The notes beneath the pieces are model-generated. The model ran no database searches, had not been told where the DNA came from, and saw only the letters and a program-made list of their open reading frames with translations. From JADKAC01 sp964492065 (GTDB lineage Bacteria; Bacteroidota; Bacteroidia; Chitinophagales; BACL12), in assembly GCA_964492065.1 (NCBI GenBank), contig CAZBHH010000006.1:71159-135158 (forward strand): a stretch of 64,000 nucleotides of DNA. The letters run 5' to 3'. Both the position numbers and the translations under genes were made by a program. This document shows positions 9,252-17,993 of this stretch, piece after piece; within the stretch, counting starts at the first letter, position 1; each line of letters begins with the position of its first letter.

Positions 9252-9953
9252 TCAGTGTGCGGGTGGCGACTTCAGAGAAGTATATACGGGTAGCAGTGCA
9301 CTGATAAAATGAGATGCATTTTTTAATACCGATTTACAATAGCGGTTCAACAGATTACCAGCAAGTTGCTTCAGCCGGAACAAATGCGTCTGCGAGTGCA
9401 ACACCATTGCCAGGTCGCCGCTGGAATGGATATCTCGTTTTACTGCATTCAGAATTAAGGTCAGCCCGCGGGCTTTGCAGTATTGAGAAATTACCCTTGC
9501 AAGATTGCCGGTTCCCCAGGGAAGCATTGCAAAACTGCGCTTGCGGAAATTGTTGCGATGCATTGCAATTAAATACAGCCCCCCTTTTTGATCGGGGCCG
9601 CCGACAAAGTCGCAGGTGTTTAACAGCTTTGCAGCACCGGTAATATCTGCCGGCGAAAGCGATGCGCAATCGTTCCCGATGGAGATGACTTTTTGATATC
9701 CCAGTGCAAAAATATCGGCAAAGGCATTTGCATAGCGTTCGCCGAAAGTCTCGCCTCGCTGATTCCCGGAGTTAATAATAAAATACGGCAAACCGGTCTT
9801 GCGGATAATCTCCAGCGTATGCTGTATCAGGCAATCGGCAATGCGGCGTGATGCGGCGGAATCGCCGTCGATGAAATGCTTCGCCCGTGCTTCTTCCTCA
9901 GCGCTGCGGGTAAAAAACAAGATAGCCGTTGCCAAACTGTCCTTTCTTTGCAT
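9252..9953 (-). CDS. DUF2064 family protein, second paralogue of the arsenosugar-type cluster
   Basis: The 233-residue protein shows the DUF2064 signatures IGNDCASLSPADI near residue 105 and GGPDQKGGLYLIAMH near 130. Its N-terminus (ATAILFFTRSAEEEARAK) has lost the usual KxPxxGxxKTRL loop found in its neighbour at 7100-7720, so nucleotide-sugar binding may be altered or absent. It is the first gene of the minus-strand cluster and lies 86 nt upstream of the peroxidase-like gene. The C-terminal about 35 residues beyond the fold look unconserved. Confidence 0.75.
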   Translation of the reverse strand: MQRKDSLATAILFFTRSAEEEARAKHFIDGDSAASRRIADCLIQHTLEIIRKTGLPYFIINSGNQRGETFGERYANAFADIFALGYQKVISIGNDCASLSPADITGAAKLLNTCDFVGGPDQKGGLYLIAMHRNNFRKRSFAMLPWGTGNLARVISQYCKARGLTLILNAVKRDIHSSGDLAMVLHSQTHLFRLKQLAGNLLNRYCKSVLKNASHFISALLPVYTSLKSPPAH

Positions 9954-10054
9954 ATTGCCTTAAAACGGTAGCATTAATACTACAGTTCGTTTGGCGAAAA
10001 TATAAATTTTTAATTAAGAAACTTCCTTTTAATACATATTGTTGGAGGGGAAAC

Positions 10055-10083
10055 GGTTATTCTGTCCTAAAAGGGGAATAACC
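10055..10083. promoter_or_regulatory. Inverted repeat upstream of sucA
   Basis: An 8-bp perfect inverted repeat (GGTTATTC at 10055-10062, GAATAACC at 10076-10083, 13-nt spacer) lies about 75-100 nt before the sucA ATG. It could be a regulator site or an RNA hairpin; no T-run follows, so it is not a terminator. Confidence 0.3.
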
Positions 10084-10156
10084 ATGAAATTCTGCCGATA
10101 TTTGCACACCGTAACTTACCTAAAAAAATCTGTATTATTTCAGAAATAACATCGAA

Positions 10157-12868
10157 ATGGATAAATATTCTTATATCAGTAATGCCGAGCCGGCGTACCT
10201 GGAACAATTATATGAGAATTACAAGAATAACCCGCTACAAATAGATCGGGATTGGGCTAAATTTTTCGAGGGTTTTGATTTTGCACAGGAGAATTTTTCA
10301 ACGAACGGGAAGGCTCGGGGAATCAGCGCCGATGAGTTTAAAGTATATAACCTGATTTTAGCATACCGGGAAAAGGGACACCTGATTGCAGACACCAACC
10401 CCATCCGGCCGCGAAAAGACAGGAATGCACAGTTGAAACTGGAACAACTCGGCTTCACCGAATCCGACCTCGACAAGCGGTTTTACGCATCCAAATTCAT
10501 CGGCCTGGAATATGCAACGCTGGGCGAAATTATTGAAACGCTCAAACAAATATATTGCCGCACCATCGGATATGAATTTAATTACGTGTTGGAACCCGAT
10601 GAAAAGCAATGGCTTTTGGAAAAAATTGAGGGGGAAGGCCGAAACATTCAACTCTCTACCGAAAAGCGCAAACGCATATTGCGCAAACTAAATCAGACAA
10701 TTGTGCTGGAACAATTCCTGGACAAAAAATATGTAGGCCAGAAGCGATTCGGGCTGGAAGGCGGCGAAACCACCATTCCGGCATTAGACGCCATCATCCA
10801 AAAGGGCGCAGAATTAGGTGCCGAAGAGTTCGTATTTTGCATGGCCCACCGCGGCCGTCTGAATATGCTCGCCAACATTATGGGGAAGACTTACGAGCAC
10901 ATTTTCAATGAGTTTGAAGGCGTTGCCATCCCGGACCTCACCATGGGCGACGGCGATGTAAAATACCATCTGGGCTATTCCAGCCAGGTGACTACGCAAA
11001 GCGGAAAGAAAGTGCATTTAAAACTTTCGCCCAACCCTTCCCACCTGGAGGCGGTAAATCCGGTAATGCAGGGATTTGTAAGGGCAAAGGCCGATGTGTT
11101 ATACGATAAAAACTGGGACCGGATTGTTCCGGTTACCATTCACGGCGATGCGGCGCTCGCCGGTCAGGGCGTAGTGTATGAAGTGCTGCAGATGAGCAAG
11201 CTAAGAGGCTATCGCACCGGCGGTACCCTGCACTTTGTGATTAATAACCAAATTGGGTTTACCACCGACTTCGTCGATGCCCGCTCCAGTAATTACTGTA
11301 CTTCCATCGCCAGCACCGTACAAGCCCCGGTGATTCACGTGAATGGCGATGACCCCGACGCAGTGGTGTTCGCCGTGGAACTGGCAACCGAATACCGTCA
11401 AAAATTCCACAAGGACTTCTTTGTGGATATGGTCTGCTATCGCAAACACGGGCATAATGAAGGCGACGATCCCAAATACACCCAACCCCAGTTATACAAA
11501 TTGATAGAAAATCACCCGAACCCCAGGGAAATCTATGTCAACAAACTGATTGCTTCCGAAGACTTCGATACGGCGATTGCAAAACGCATCGAAAAAGAGT
11601 TTTGGAACGACCTGCAGGCGAGGCTGGATATGGTGAAGGAAAAACCGCTGCCCTATATTCTCCAGGCGCCGGAAGAGGCGTGGCGACAATTGCGCAAGGA
11701 TATTACGAAACAGGACTTTGAATCATCACCTCAAACGGGTATCGGCAAGAAAAAACTGCAACTGGTGTTGGAGAACATGTATTACCTGCCCGAAGGGTTT
11801 ACCCCACTGCCCAAAATCAGTAAATTATTTGAATCGCACCGCGAATTAATCAAAACCGGAAAAGTGGATTGGGCTATTGCCGAACTGGCCGCATACGCTT
11901 CCTTATTGCTCGACAAGAATGCGGTGCGCATCAGCGGGCAGGATGTCAAGCGGGGGACATTTAGCCACAGGCATGCCGCCATTCGCGATGCAAATACCGA
12001 TGAGGAAATCAACCGGCTGGACTACATCGCCAAAGACCAGGGCAAGTTTTATATTTTCAATTCACTGCTCAGCGAATTTGCCGTACTGGGATTTGAATTC
12101 GGTTATTCGCTTGCCAACCCACAGGCGCTGGTAGTGTGGGAAGCGCAGTTTGGCGATTTTGCCAACGGCGCCCAGACAATTATCGACCAGTTCATTACGG
12201 CATCTTTCAGTAAATGGCAGCGCATGAGCGGCATTGTATTGTTATTGCCTCACGGCTACGAAGGCCAGGGCCCCGAACACAGCAGCGCCCGCCTCGAACG
12301 GTTCTTATCGGCATGTGCCGAAATGAATATCATTGTCGTGAACTGTACCACTGCCGCCAATTTCTTCCACGTGCTGCGCCGGCAAATGGCCTGGGATTTC
12401 AGGAGGCCGCTGGTGGTGATGAGTCCCAAATCACTATTGCGCAACCCATTGGTGCATAGTGATGTAAACGAACTTAGTTCGGGAAAATTCCTGGAGGTAA
12501 TCGGCGATGTATATGCGGATACAAAAAAGGTGAAGCGCATATTGCTGTGCAGTGGAAAGGTATATTACGATTTGCAGGAATACCAACAGGCAAACAAGAG
12601 AAACACTGTGGCCATCATCCGGCTGGAGCAGCTATACCCCTTCCCCGAACATCAATTAAAAGCGGTGTTGGCGCAATACAAACAATGCGAATTATTCTGG
12701 GTACAGGAAGAACCGTTGAATATGGGCGCCTGGTGCTATATTCTGAACCGCATGTGCGGCAACGGAATTAAATCCATCGCCCGCAAAGCCTCAGCATCGC
12801 CCGCATCCGGCTATGCAAAAGTGCATAAACAGGAACAGGCGGATTTGGTGAAGGCGGCATTTGCATAA
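10157..12868 (+). CDS. sucA: 2-oxoglutarate dehydrogenase E1 component
   Basis: This 903-residue, thiamine-diphosphate-dependent E1 subunit decarboxylates 2-oxoglutarate and succinylates the E2 lipoyl arm in the TCA cycle. The first about 40 residues (SNAEPAYLEQLYENYK) are the E1 N-terminal E2-contact segment. Family motifs include the HRGRLN strand near 232, HGDAALAGQG near 329, HGHNEGDDP in the middle, EAQFGDFANGAQ near 661 and HGYEGQGPEHSSAR near 700. Length is slightly under the usual 920-930. sucB follows after 56 nt on the same strand, giving the usual E1-E2 operon. The E3 gene (lpd) is not in this window. Confidence 0.97.
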   Translation: MDKYSYISNAEPAYLEQLYENYKNNPLQIDRDWAKFFEGFDFAQENFSTNGKARGISADEFKVYNLILAYREKGHLIADTNPIRPRKDRNAQLKLEQLGFTESDLDKRFYASKFIGLEYATLGEIIETLKQIYCRTIGYEFNYVLEPDEKQWLLEKIEGEGRNIQLSTEKRKRILRKLNQTIVLEQFLDKKYVGQKRFGLEGGETTIPALDAIIQKGAELGAEEFVFCMAHRGRLNMLANIMGKTYEHIFNEFEGVAIPDLTMGDGDVKYHLGYSSQVTTQSGKKVHLKLSPNPSHLEAVNPVMQGFVRAKADVLYDKNWDRIVPVTIHGDAALAGQGVVYEVLQMSKLRGYRTGGTLHFVINNQIGFTTDFVDARSSNYCTSIASTVQAPVIHVNGDDPDAVVFAVELATEYRQKFHKDFFVDMVCYRKHGHNEGDDPKYTQPQLYKLIENHPNPREIYVNKLIASEDFDTAIAKRIEKEFWNDLQARLDMVKEKPLPYILQAPEEAWRQLRKDITKQDFESSPQTGIGKKKLQLVLENMYYLPEGFTPLPKISKLFESHRELIKTGKVDWAIAELAAYASLLLDKNAVRISGQDVKRGTFSHRHAAIRDANTDEEINRLDYIAKDQGKFYIFNSLLSEFAVLGFEFGYSLANPQALVVWEAQFGDFANGAQTIIDQFITASFSKWQRMSGIVLLLPHGYEGQGPEHSSARLERFLSACAEMNIIVVNCTTAANFFHVLRRQMAWDFRRPLVVMSPKSLLRNPLVHSDVNELSSGKFLEVIGDVYADTKKVKRILLCSGKVYYDLQEYQQANKRNTVAIIRLEQLYPFPEHQLKAVLAQYKQCELFWVQEEPLNMGAWCYILNRMCGNGIKSIARKASASPASGYAKVHKQEQADLVKAAFA

Positions 12869-12924
12869 GATCATTATCTTTAATTTTAAGAATACAACAA
12901 TTCAAGTTATAGAACAGACAACGC

Positions 12925-14184
12925 ATGACAATAGAATTGAAAGTACCCGCAATAGGCGAATCCATCAGCGAAGTAACTTTGAGCAGATGGCTGGTGAAAG
13001 AAGGGGATTATGTGGAGACGGATCAGTCTCTCTGCGAATTTGAAAGCGATAAGGCCACGCTGGAATTTCCCGCCGAAAAACCGGGAGTGATTTCGCTAAA
13101 GGCATCGGAGGGCAGCGAGCTGAAAATCGGCGATGTGATTGCCCTGTTGGATACCTCGGCTAAAGCGCCTGTTGCAAAACAAAAAGCGACACAACAGGAA
13201 ACAAAGCCCGCTGCGGAAGATAAAAAACAGGTGGAGAAAAAACCGGCAGCAGAAAAAAAGGTCGTCGAACCGGTTACCGAAAAACCCGCAGTACACATCA
13301 CGCCGTTGGCGGAGTCCATTGCCCGTGAAAACAAGGTGGATATAGCAAAAATCACCGGCAGCGGAGCCGGCGGCCGCATTACGAAAGAAGATGTACTGGC
13401 GGCATTAAATAACGGTATGCATCTCAAAGATGTGGTGCATGCTATGAAGCGCAACAGCCGCGAAGAGCGGCCGGAAAAGGTGAGCAAACTGCGCAAGACC
13501 ATTGCTAAGCGATTGGTGAGTGTGAAAAATGAAACGGCATTGCTCACCACATTTAACGAAGCGGACATGAGCGCCGTGATGGCTATCCGCGATAAGTACA
13601 AAGCAGCCTTCGAAAAAAAACACGGAATCGGCCTCGGCTTCATGAGCTTTTTCGTCAAGGCGTGCTGTAATGCATTGATGGAATTCCCGGCCGTAAATGC
13701 CTATTGGAATGAAGATCAAATTCTGTATCACGACTACTGCGACATATCCATTGCCGTCTCTACACCCAAGGGATTAGTGGTGCCGGTGATCCGCAATGCC
13801 GAGAGCAAAAGCATGGCCGAAGTAGAGGCGACGATAAAGGATCTCGCCGTAAAAGGAAGAGATGGCACACTTACCCTGGAGGAAATGCAGGGAGGCACAT
13901 TTACAATTACCAATGGCGGCGTATTCGGCTCGCTGATGAGCACACCGATAATCAATGCGCCGCAGAGCGCCATTCTCGGGATGCACAAAATTCAGGAACG
14001 CCCGATTGCCATTAACGGACAGGTAGTAGTGCGACCGATGATGTACCTCGCTTTGAGCTACGACCATCGCATCGTTGACGGGAAAGATTCGGTGAGTTTT
14101 TTGGTGCGCATTAAAGAACAACTCGAGAATCCAGAAGGCTTATTAACAGGCGAAGATCCGGTTAAACTGTTATTGGATATTTGA
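12925..14184 (+). CDS. sucB: Dihydrolipoyllysine-residue succinyltransferase, 2-oxoglutarate dehydrogenase E2
   Basis: The 419-residue E2 has a single N-terminal lipoyl domain (about 1-76; acceptor lysine in FESDKATLEF near 43). A Lys/Ala/Pro/Glu-rich linker covers about 80-125, then a peripheral-subunit-binding domain (ITGSGAGGRITKEDVLAAL near 140-160). The catalytic acyltransferase domain ends with the active-site motif SYDHRIVDGKDSV near 375. It moves the succinyl group to CoA. It is the second gene of the sucAB operon and overlaps the next gene by 4 nt (TTGA). Confidence 0.96.
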   Translation: MTIELKVPAIGESISEVTLSRWLVKEGDYVETDQSLCEFESDKATLEFPAEKPGVISLKASEGSELKIGDVIALLDTSAKAPVAKQKATQQETKPAAEDKKQVEKKPAAEKKVVEPVTEKPAVHITPLAESIARENKVDIAKITGSGAGGRITKEDVLAALNNGMHLKDVVHAMKRNSREERPEKVSKLRKTIAKRLVSVKNETALLTTFNEADMSAVMAIRDKYKAAFEKKHGIGLGFMSFFVKACCNALMEFPAVNAYWNEDQILYHDYCDISIAVSTPKGLVVPVIRNAESKSMAEVEATIKDLAVKGRDGTLTLEEMQGGTFTITNGGVFGSLMSTPIINAPQSAILGMHKIQERPIAINGQVVVRPMMYLALSYDHRIVDGKDSVSFLVRIKEQLENPEGLLTGEDPVKLLLDI

Positions 14185-15206
14185 AAACCATCACATATAG
14201 TGCAATCCTCATTGTCTGTTGCACGCTGATTATTTGCGGCAACTCATGCACCGGTCAAAAGGATATTATCGGTGTGATGTTCTATAATGTCGAAAATTTA
14301 TTCGACACCATTGATTCACCGGGCATTGCGGATTCGGAGTTCACCCCCCAATCCAAAAAGCACTGGAACACCGAACGCTATCGGACAAAACTCGAACACC
14401 TGGCATTGGTTATTGCTTCCAGGGGAGCGCCCTCGCTGGTCGGGCTGGCGGAAATTGAAAATAAACAAGTACTGGAGGATTTGATTGCTGTGGATGCCCT
14501 AAAAACGAGCAGCTATGCAATCGTACATTTCGATTCGCCCGACGAACGGGGTATCGATGTCGCTCTGCTGTATAAGACCGCAGATATTACCATCCGGTCG
14601 GCGGAGCCCATTTTCGTCAATCTGCCCCGGGATGACGGCGGAACCACCCGCGATATTCTTTTCATCAAGGCACACCTCAACCGGTTGCAACAAGACCTTT
14701 ACATTTTTATTAACCACTGGCCATCGCGGGCGGGCGGAGAACAGGAAACGCAATTACAACGGATTGTTGCCGCCAACACTTTGAAACACGCAATAGATTC
14801 ACTGAATAACCGGCTTACAAATCCGGCAATTGTCATCATGGGCGATTTTAATGATACGCCTTCCGATGCGAGCATAACGGATATCCTGAATGCGAAAACC
14901 CAGATTGACACCAATTGCGGCGAGTGCCTGATAAATCTGGTGGCTAATCTGCAGGGTGCAAAGTACGGCAGCTATTTCTTTGACGGAAGCTGGCAATTAC
15001 TCGACCAGATCATAGTTTCAGGAATCCTCGTTGGAACATCGACACCCCGGGTGATTCTCAACAGTGTGCAGGTAGTCAAAAACGATTTTCAATTGTATAA
15101 AAACAAAAAGTACGGTTACCTGCCGAGCAAGACGTACAGCGGCTATACCTACCACGGCGGTTACAGCGATCACCTGCCGGTTTACATGGAAATACAGTTG
15201 AAATAA
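14181..15206 (+). CDS. Exported endonuclease/exonuclease/phosphatase family protein
   Basis: The 341-residue protein belongs to the EEP (DNase I-like) superfamily. Motifs are FYNVENLFD near residue 35, LAEIENKQVLEDL near 92, HWPSR near 178, MGDFNDTPSD near 220 and YSDHLPVYM near the C-terminus; these supply the metal-binding Asp/Glu and the catalytic His. A hydrophobic N-terminus followed by CGNSCTG suggests export, possibly as a lipoprotein. The only start that keeps this signal is TTG at 14181, overlapping the sucB stop. Similar Bacteroidota proteins are annotated as endonucleases, but phosphodiesterase substrates are not determined. It abuts the convergent mevalonate kinase gene. Confidence 0.82.
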   Translation: MKTITYSAILIVCCTLIICGNSCTGQKDIIGVMFYNVENLFDTIDSPGIADSEFTPQSKKHWNTERYRTKLEHLALVIASRGAPSLVGLAEIENKQVLEDLIAVDALKTSSYAIVHFDSPDERGIDVALLYKTADITIRSAEPIFVNLPRDDGGTTRDILFIKAHLNRLQQDLYIFINHWPSRAGGEQETQLQRIVAANTLKHAIDSLNNRLTNPAIVIMGDFNDTPSDASITDILNAKTQIDTNCGECLINLVANLQGAKYGSYFFDGSWQLLDQIIVSGILVGTSTPRVILNSVQVVKNDFQLYKNKKYGYLPSKTYSGYTYHGGYSDHLPVYMEIQLK

Positions 15207-16037
15207 TCACTCCGTAAATTCAATCATGAACCCGCCGCCGCCGGCGCCGCACAATTTCATGATACAGGTATCATACGTCAGTTTATTTTTCCAGATACCG
15301 CGGATTACCGGCGGTATGGCGAAGTTGAAATATTGCAACTGGAATTCGGACAGTTGGCGCAGCGATTCAAAAAACGATGTTTTATTATCGGCTATCATGG
15401 AGGCGATGCATTTGCTGTTGAGTAACAGAAGCGCATCGAAAACTTCTGTGCGGAATATCTCATCTTTCATGCGCTGCTGAAATGTTTCCACCAATTGTCC
15501 GGTGAACCGGTGAATCGCCGTATCAAACAGCCGCATATGACTGAGCAATGGAATCGGGTGTTCCACGATACGGATATCGCCACCGGTAGTGATATGCAGC
15601 GGTTTTTTGACATAGCATACCAAGGGATCGAACCCGGAACTCTTGTGATGAAAAAAATCTTCCATACGCCCCAGTTCTTGTTGCAACCGTTTCATTTCGC
15701 CCGTATCCAAAGGCGATTTTGCAAACCTGTCGTAAACGGCGGCCACCACTGCCCCCGAACTGCCTGCCCCATAGCCAATCGGTATATTTGAGGCGATATC
15801 CAAACCCGATGTCAACGCATCCTGAAATGCATTCACATCAATGATTTCTTTTAAATCATTCTCTTTGGCGAGATAGCCGGCAAATTGATCCAGGTACGGC
15901 TTAAATGCGGAAGGTGTGTCTGTCTTCTCTATCCATTGCGCCGCATAATCCGGGTAGGGAACGGCCAATGCCTCTCCATTTCTCAGGATGGTGTATTCGC
16001 CAAACAACAATATTTTAGAAGGATATACCTTTTCCAT
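15207..16037 (-). CDS. GHMP kinase, probable mevalonate kinase
   Basis: The 276-residue protein has the GHMP fold. The N-terminal strand is SKILLFGEYTIL, the ATP-binding motif IGYGAGSSGAVVAAVYD lies near residue 93, and the C-terminal glycine loop is LCGAGGGGFMIEF. It resembles short Bacteroidota mevalonate kinases. It is the last gene of the mevalonate operon and shares one base with the mvaD stop (TAATG). The operon encodes two GHMP kinases of the kind that could phosphorylate mevalonate and phosphomevalonate; I assign mevalonate kinase to this one with moderate certainty, as the roles could be swapped with the GYDIA kinase. Confidence 0.8.
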   Translation of the reverse strand: MEKVYPSKILLFGEYTILRNGEALAVPYPDYAAQWIEKTDTPSAFKPYLDQFAGYLAKENDLKEIIDVNAFQDALTSGLDIASNIPIGYGAGSSGAVVAAVYDRFAKSPLDTGEMKRLQQELGRMEDFFHHKSSGFDPLVCYVKKPLHITTGGDIRIVEHPIPLLSHMRLFDTAIHRFTGQLVETFQQRMKDEIFRTEVFDALLLLNSKCIASMIADNKTSFFESLRQLSEFQLQYFNFAIPPVIRGIWKNKLTYDTCIMKLCGAGGGGFMIEFTE

Positions 16038-17080
16038 TACTCTTCGATAACCTGCACCGGGCCTTTACCCATATAGTCGTAAATAGGTGCGGGTGTTGCG
16101 CAGAATTTCAACAATTCCGACTGGATAAAATTGCGCACTTCTTTTTTCTCGTAATAGGGATAAATAACGTGCACATTCGGTCCGGCATCGAGGGTGAAGT
16201 ACACCGGCAAATGTGTCTTTTCCCTAAACCGGCGTATCTTCTCAATGATGCTCAGGGTACCGGGCTGCAGCAAAATAAATGATGGATCGGATGTCATCAT
16301 CAAGGCGTGCAATTCCAGGGCTTCTTCTTCAATAGTCTTCCCGAACAATTGCCAGTTGCCTTTTTGCAATGCCTGAAGTATGCGTTTCATGCGCAGTGTT
16401 GCATTGCGGTAGCGCAGCGCTGCCGACGGGTGATTCTGCATGAGCTTATGTCCGGCGCTGCTGGAAACTCTCTTTGCCTCGCCGCTCACTATGAGTATGG
16501 TGTCCTGTATTTCATTAAATGCCGTATGAAATTTTACAGGGTGTTTCACTGCGAATAAATCATTCGCTTTTTTAATATTCGGCGAATTACCCCATACGGC
16601 AAACTCGCCGAATACACTGCGTGCAGCGCTGCCTGATCCGAGACGTGCATAATGCGAAGCCTGTTCATAAAACTTCTTTACCTGCACAGTATGTTTCGGC
16701 TGCATTAAGTCCAGCGAACACAGGCATAATGCCAGTGCAGACATCGATGAGGCGCTGGATGCAATACCGGCTGAATGCGGAAATGAATTTTCGGATGTGA
16801 TTTTAATTTTATACTGTTGCAGCCAAGGGAAATCTGTTGATACTTTGCTGAGATAGGCGAGGATTTTTTTGCCGAAAGCCGAATTTCTCTTCCCTTCAAA
16901 TGTAAAGTCCGCTTCAATGGGAATATCTTTCTTCTTTGGCAGCAACACTACGCCGGTTTGGGTATATGCCTCATGCAATGTAAGCGACAACGACGCATTG
17001 TTTGGCAATTGATCGCCGTGTTTTCCCCAGTATTTTATCAAAGCGATATTGGATGGACTACGCCATGTAACCTGCATCAT
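16037..17080 (-). CDS. mvaD: Diphosphomevalonate decarboxylase
   Basis: The 347-residue enzyme matches mevalonate-diphosphate decarboxylases. It has the N-terminal SPSNIALIKYWGKHG near residue 8, FPHSAGIASSASSMSALAL near 105 (phosphate-binding loop with catalytic Ser) and YARLGSGSAARSVFG near 150. The aspartate-bearing DAGPNVHVIY segment lies near 300. It converts mevalonate 5-diphosphate to isopentenyl diphosphate with ATP. Its ATG overlaps the preceding GYDIA kinase stop by 4 nt and its stop touches the next gene, so translation is probably coupled. Confidence 0.93.
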   Translation of the reverse strand: MMQVTWRSPSNIALIKYWGKHGDQLPNNASLSLTLHEAYTQTGVVLLPKKKDIPIEADFTFEGKRNSAFGKKILAYLSKVSTDFPWLQQYKIKITSENSFPHSAGIASSASSMSALALCLCSLDLMQPKHTVQVKKFYEQASHYARLGSGSAARSVFGEFAVWGNSPNIKKANDLFAVKHPVKFHTAFNEIQDTILIVSGEAKRVSSSAGHKLMQNHPSAALRYRNATLRMKRILQALQKGNWQLFGKTIEEEALELHALMMTSDPSFILLQPGTLSIIEKIRRFREKTHLPVYFTLDAGPNVHVIYPYYEKKEVRNFIQSELLKFCATPAPIYDYMGKGPVQVIEE

Positions 17081-17991
17081 GTAAACAATATCATTTCGTT
17101 GTAATTCAAAATTGTATCAAACCCCTTGTCGCGAAAATACCCGCATATCTCCCGCGGCTCCATTTCTGCTGCCGCCATTACAAAATCGCCGCCCCAGGCG
17201 CCGAGTGATTTTACGACACCGGGGAAATCCGCAAACAGCGCCGACTGTATTTTTTCCCGCTGCAAAACATACTGCATCACATCTTCATGTTCCCGCAACA
17301 GCACCATAAAATCTTCAAACACATCGCAAAATAACAATGCCTCCGAAATTTCAGAAATAGTTTCCGCCTCTTCTTTCCACTGTTTTTTACCGGCGAGGAA
17401 TCGTCGAACGGCGGTTTTTGAATCGCTTTTCTCATTGAGGTGAATAAAAAATATCTGCCCGGGAGAAGGCGGCGTAAAGTGCACCATATCCCAAATGGCA
17501 CCTTCTGCATCCTTGCGGAACAAAATGGGGCGGTGTGCGCCCGCACAGGCGATGTCGTAGCCCGAACCGCCTGTTACTCTGGTATTAATCGCAATCGGAT
17601 CGGTTTTACTCCACTGCGCAATGAGATGTATTAATGTCGAACTGCTGCCCAGACCCCAATCGGCCGGAAACTGCAACCGCGAAGTCGCCTTGTGGTTGAG
17701 CAACTCATCCACAAAAGAGGGATTGGCTGAAATCGCCTGTTTGAGTACTTGCAACAGAATGCTGTCGCCGGCATGGACTTGCGCCAACAGCGACTGCCTG
17801 TCGAAAATGCCGTCAAACCAGGGGCTGCCATCTTGTTGCAGGCTTTGCCAGCGCAAGGGCGTTTCGTCGTGGTTTTCCACCTGCAGCGCCTGCCCGAATT
17901 TACACGGCGCCGCCAAAGCCAGAGCGCCTTGTAACACCAGATATTCACCCGAAATGAGCAGTTTGCCGTTTGCCGTAAAAGTGTGCACCAC
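17077..17991 (-). CDS. GYDIA family GHMP kinase (mevalonate-pathway kinase)
   Basis: The 304-residue protein carries the GHMP N-terminus ANGKLLISGEYLVLQGA, the ATP loop WGLGSSSTLIHLIAQW near residue 115 and the family-naming motif GGSGYDIACAGAH near 140. This family is found in Bacteroidota mevalonate operons. Lying between HMG-CoA reductase and mvaD, it is the best candidate for phosphomevalonate kinase (or the second mevalonate kinase). It starts 2 nt after the HMG-CoA reductase stop and overlaps mvaD by 4 nt. Substrate is inferred from context only. Confidence 0.85.
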   Translation of the reverse strand: MVHTFTANGKLLISGEYLVLQGALALAAPCKFGQALQVENHDETPLRWQSLQQDGSPWFDGIFDRQSLLAQVHAGDSILLQVLKQAISANPSFVDELLNHKATSRLQFPADWGLGSSSTLIHLIAQWSKTDPIAINTRVTGGSGYDIACAGAHRPILFRKDAEGAIWDMVHFTPPSPGQIFFIHLNEKSDSKTAVRRFLAGKKQWKEEAETISEISEALLFCDVFEDFMVLLREHEDVMQYVLQREKIQSALFADFPGVVKSLGAWGGDFVMAAAEMEPREICGYFRDKGFDTILNYNEMILFT

Positions 17992-17993
17992 AA

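Noticed and set aside
13023..13658. 211-codon minus-strand ORF rich in Ser and Phe
   Set aside because: It is the antisense shadow of sucB, whose lipoyl, linker and catalytic domains are clear.
15226..15262. GC-rich trinucleotide-like run near the end of the mevalonate kinase gene
   Set aside because: It encodes the glycine-rich GHMP motif GAGGGGF, so it is coding and not a repeat element.
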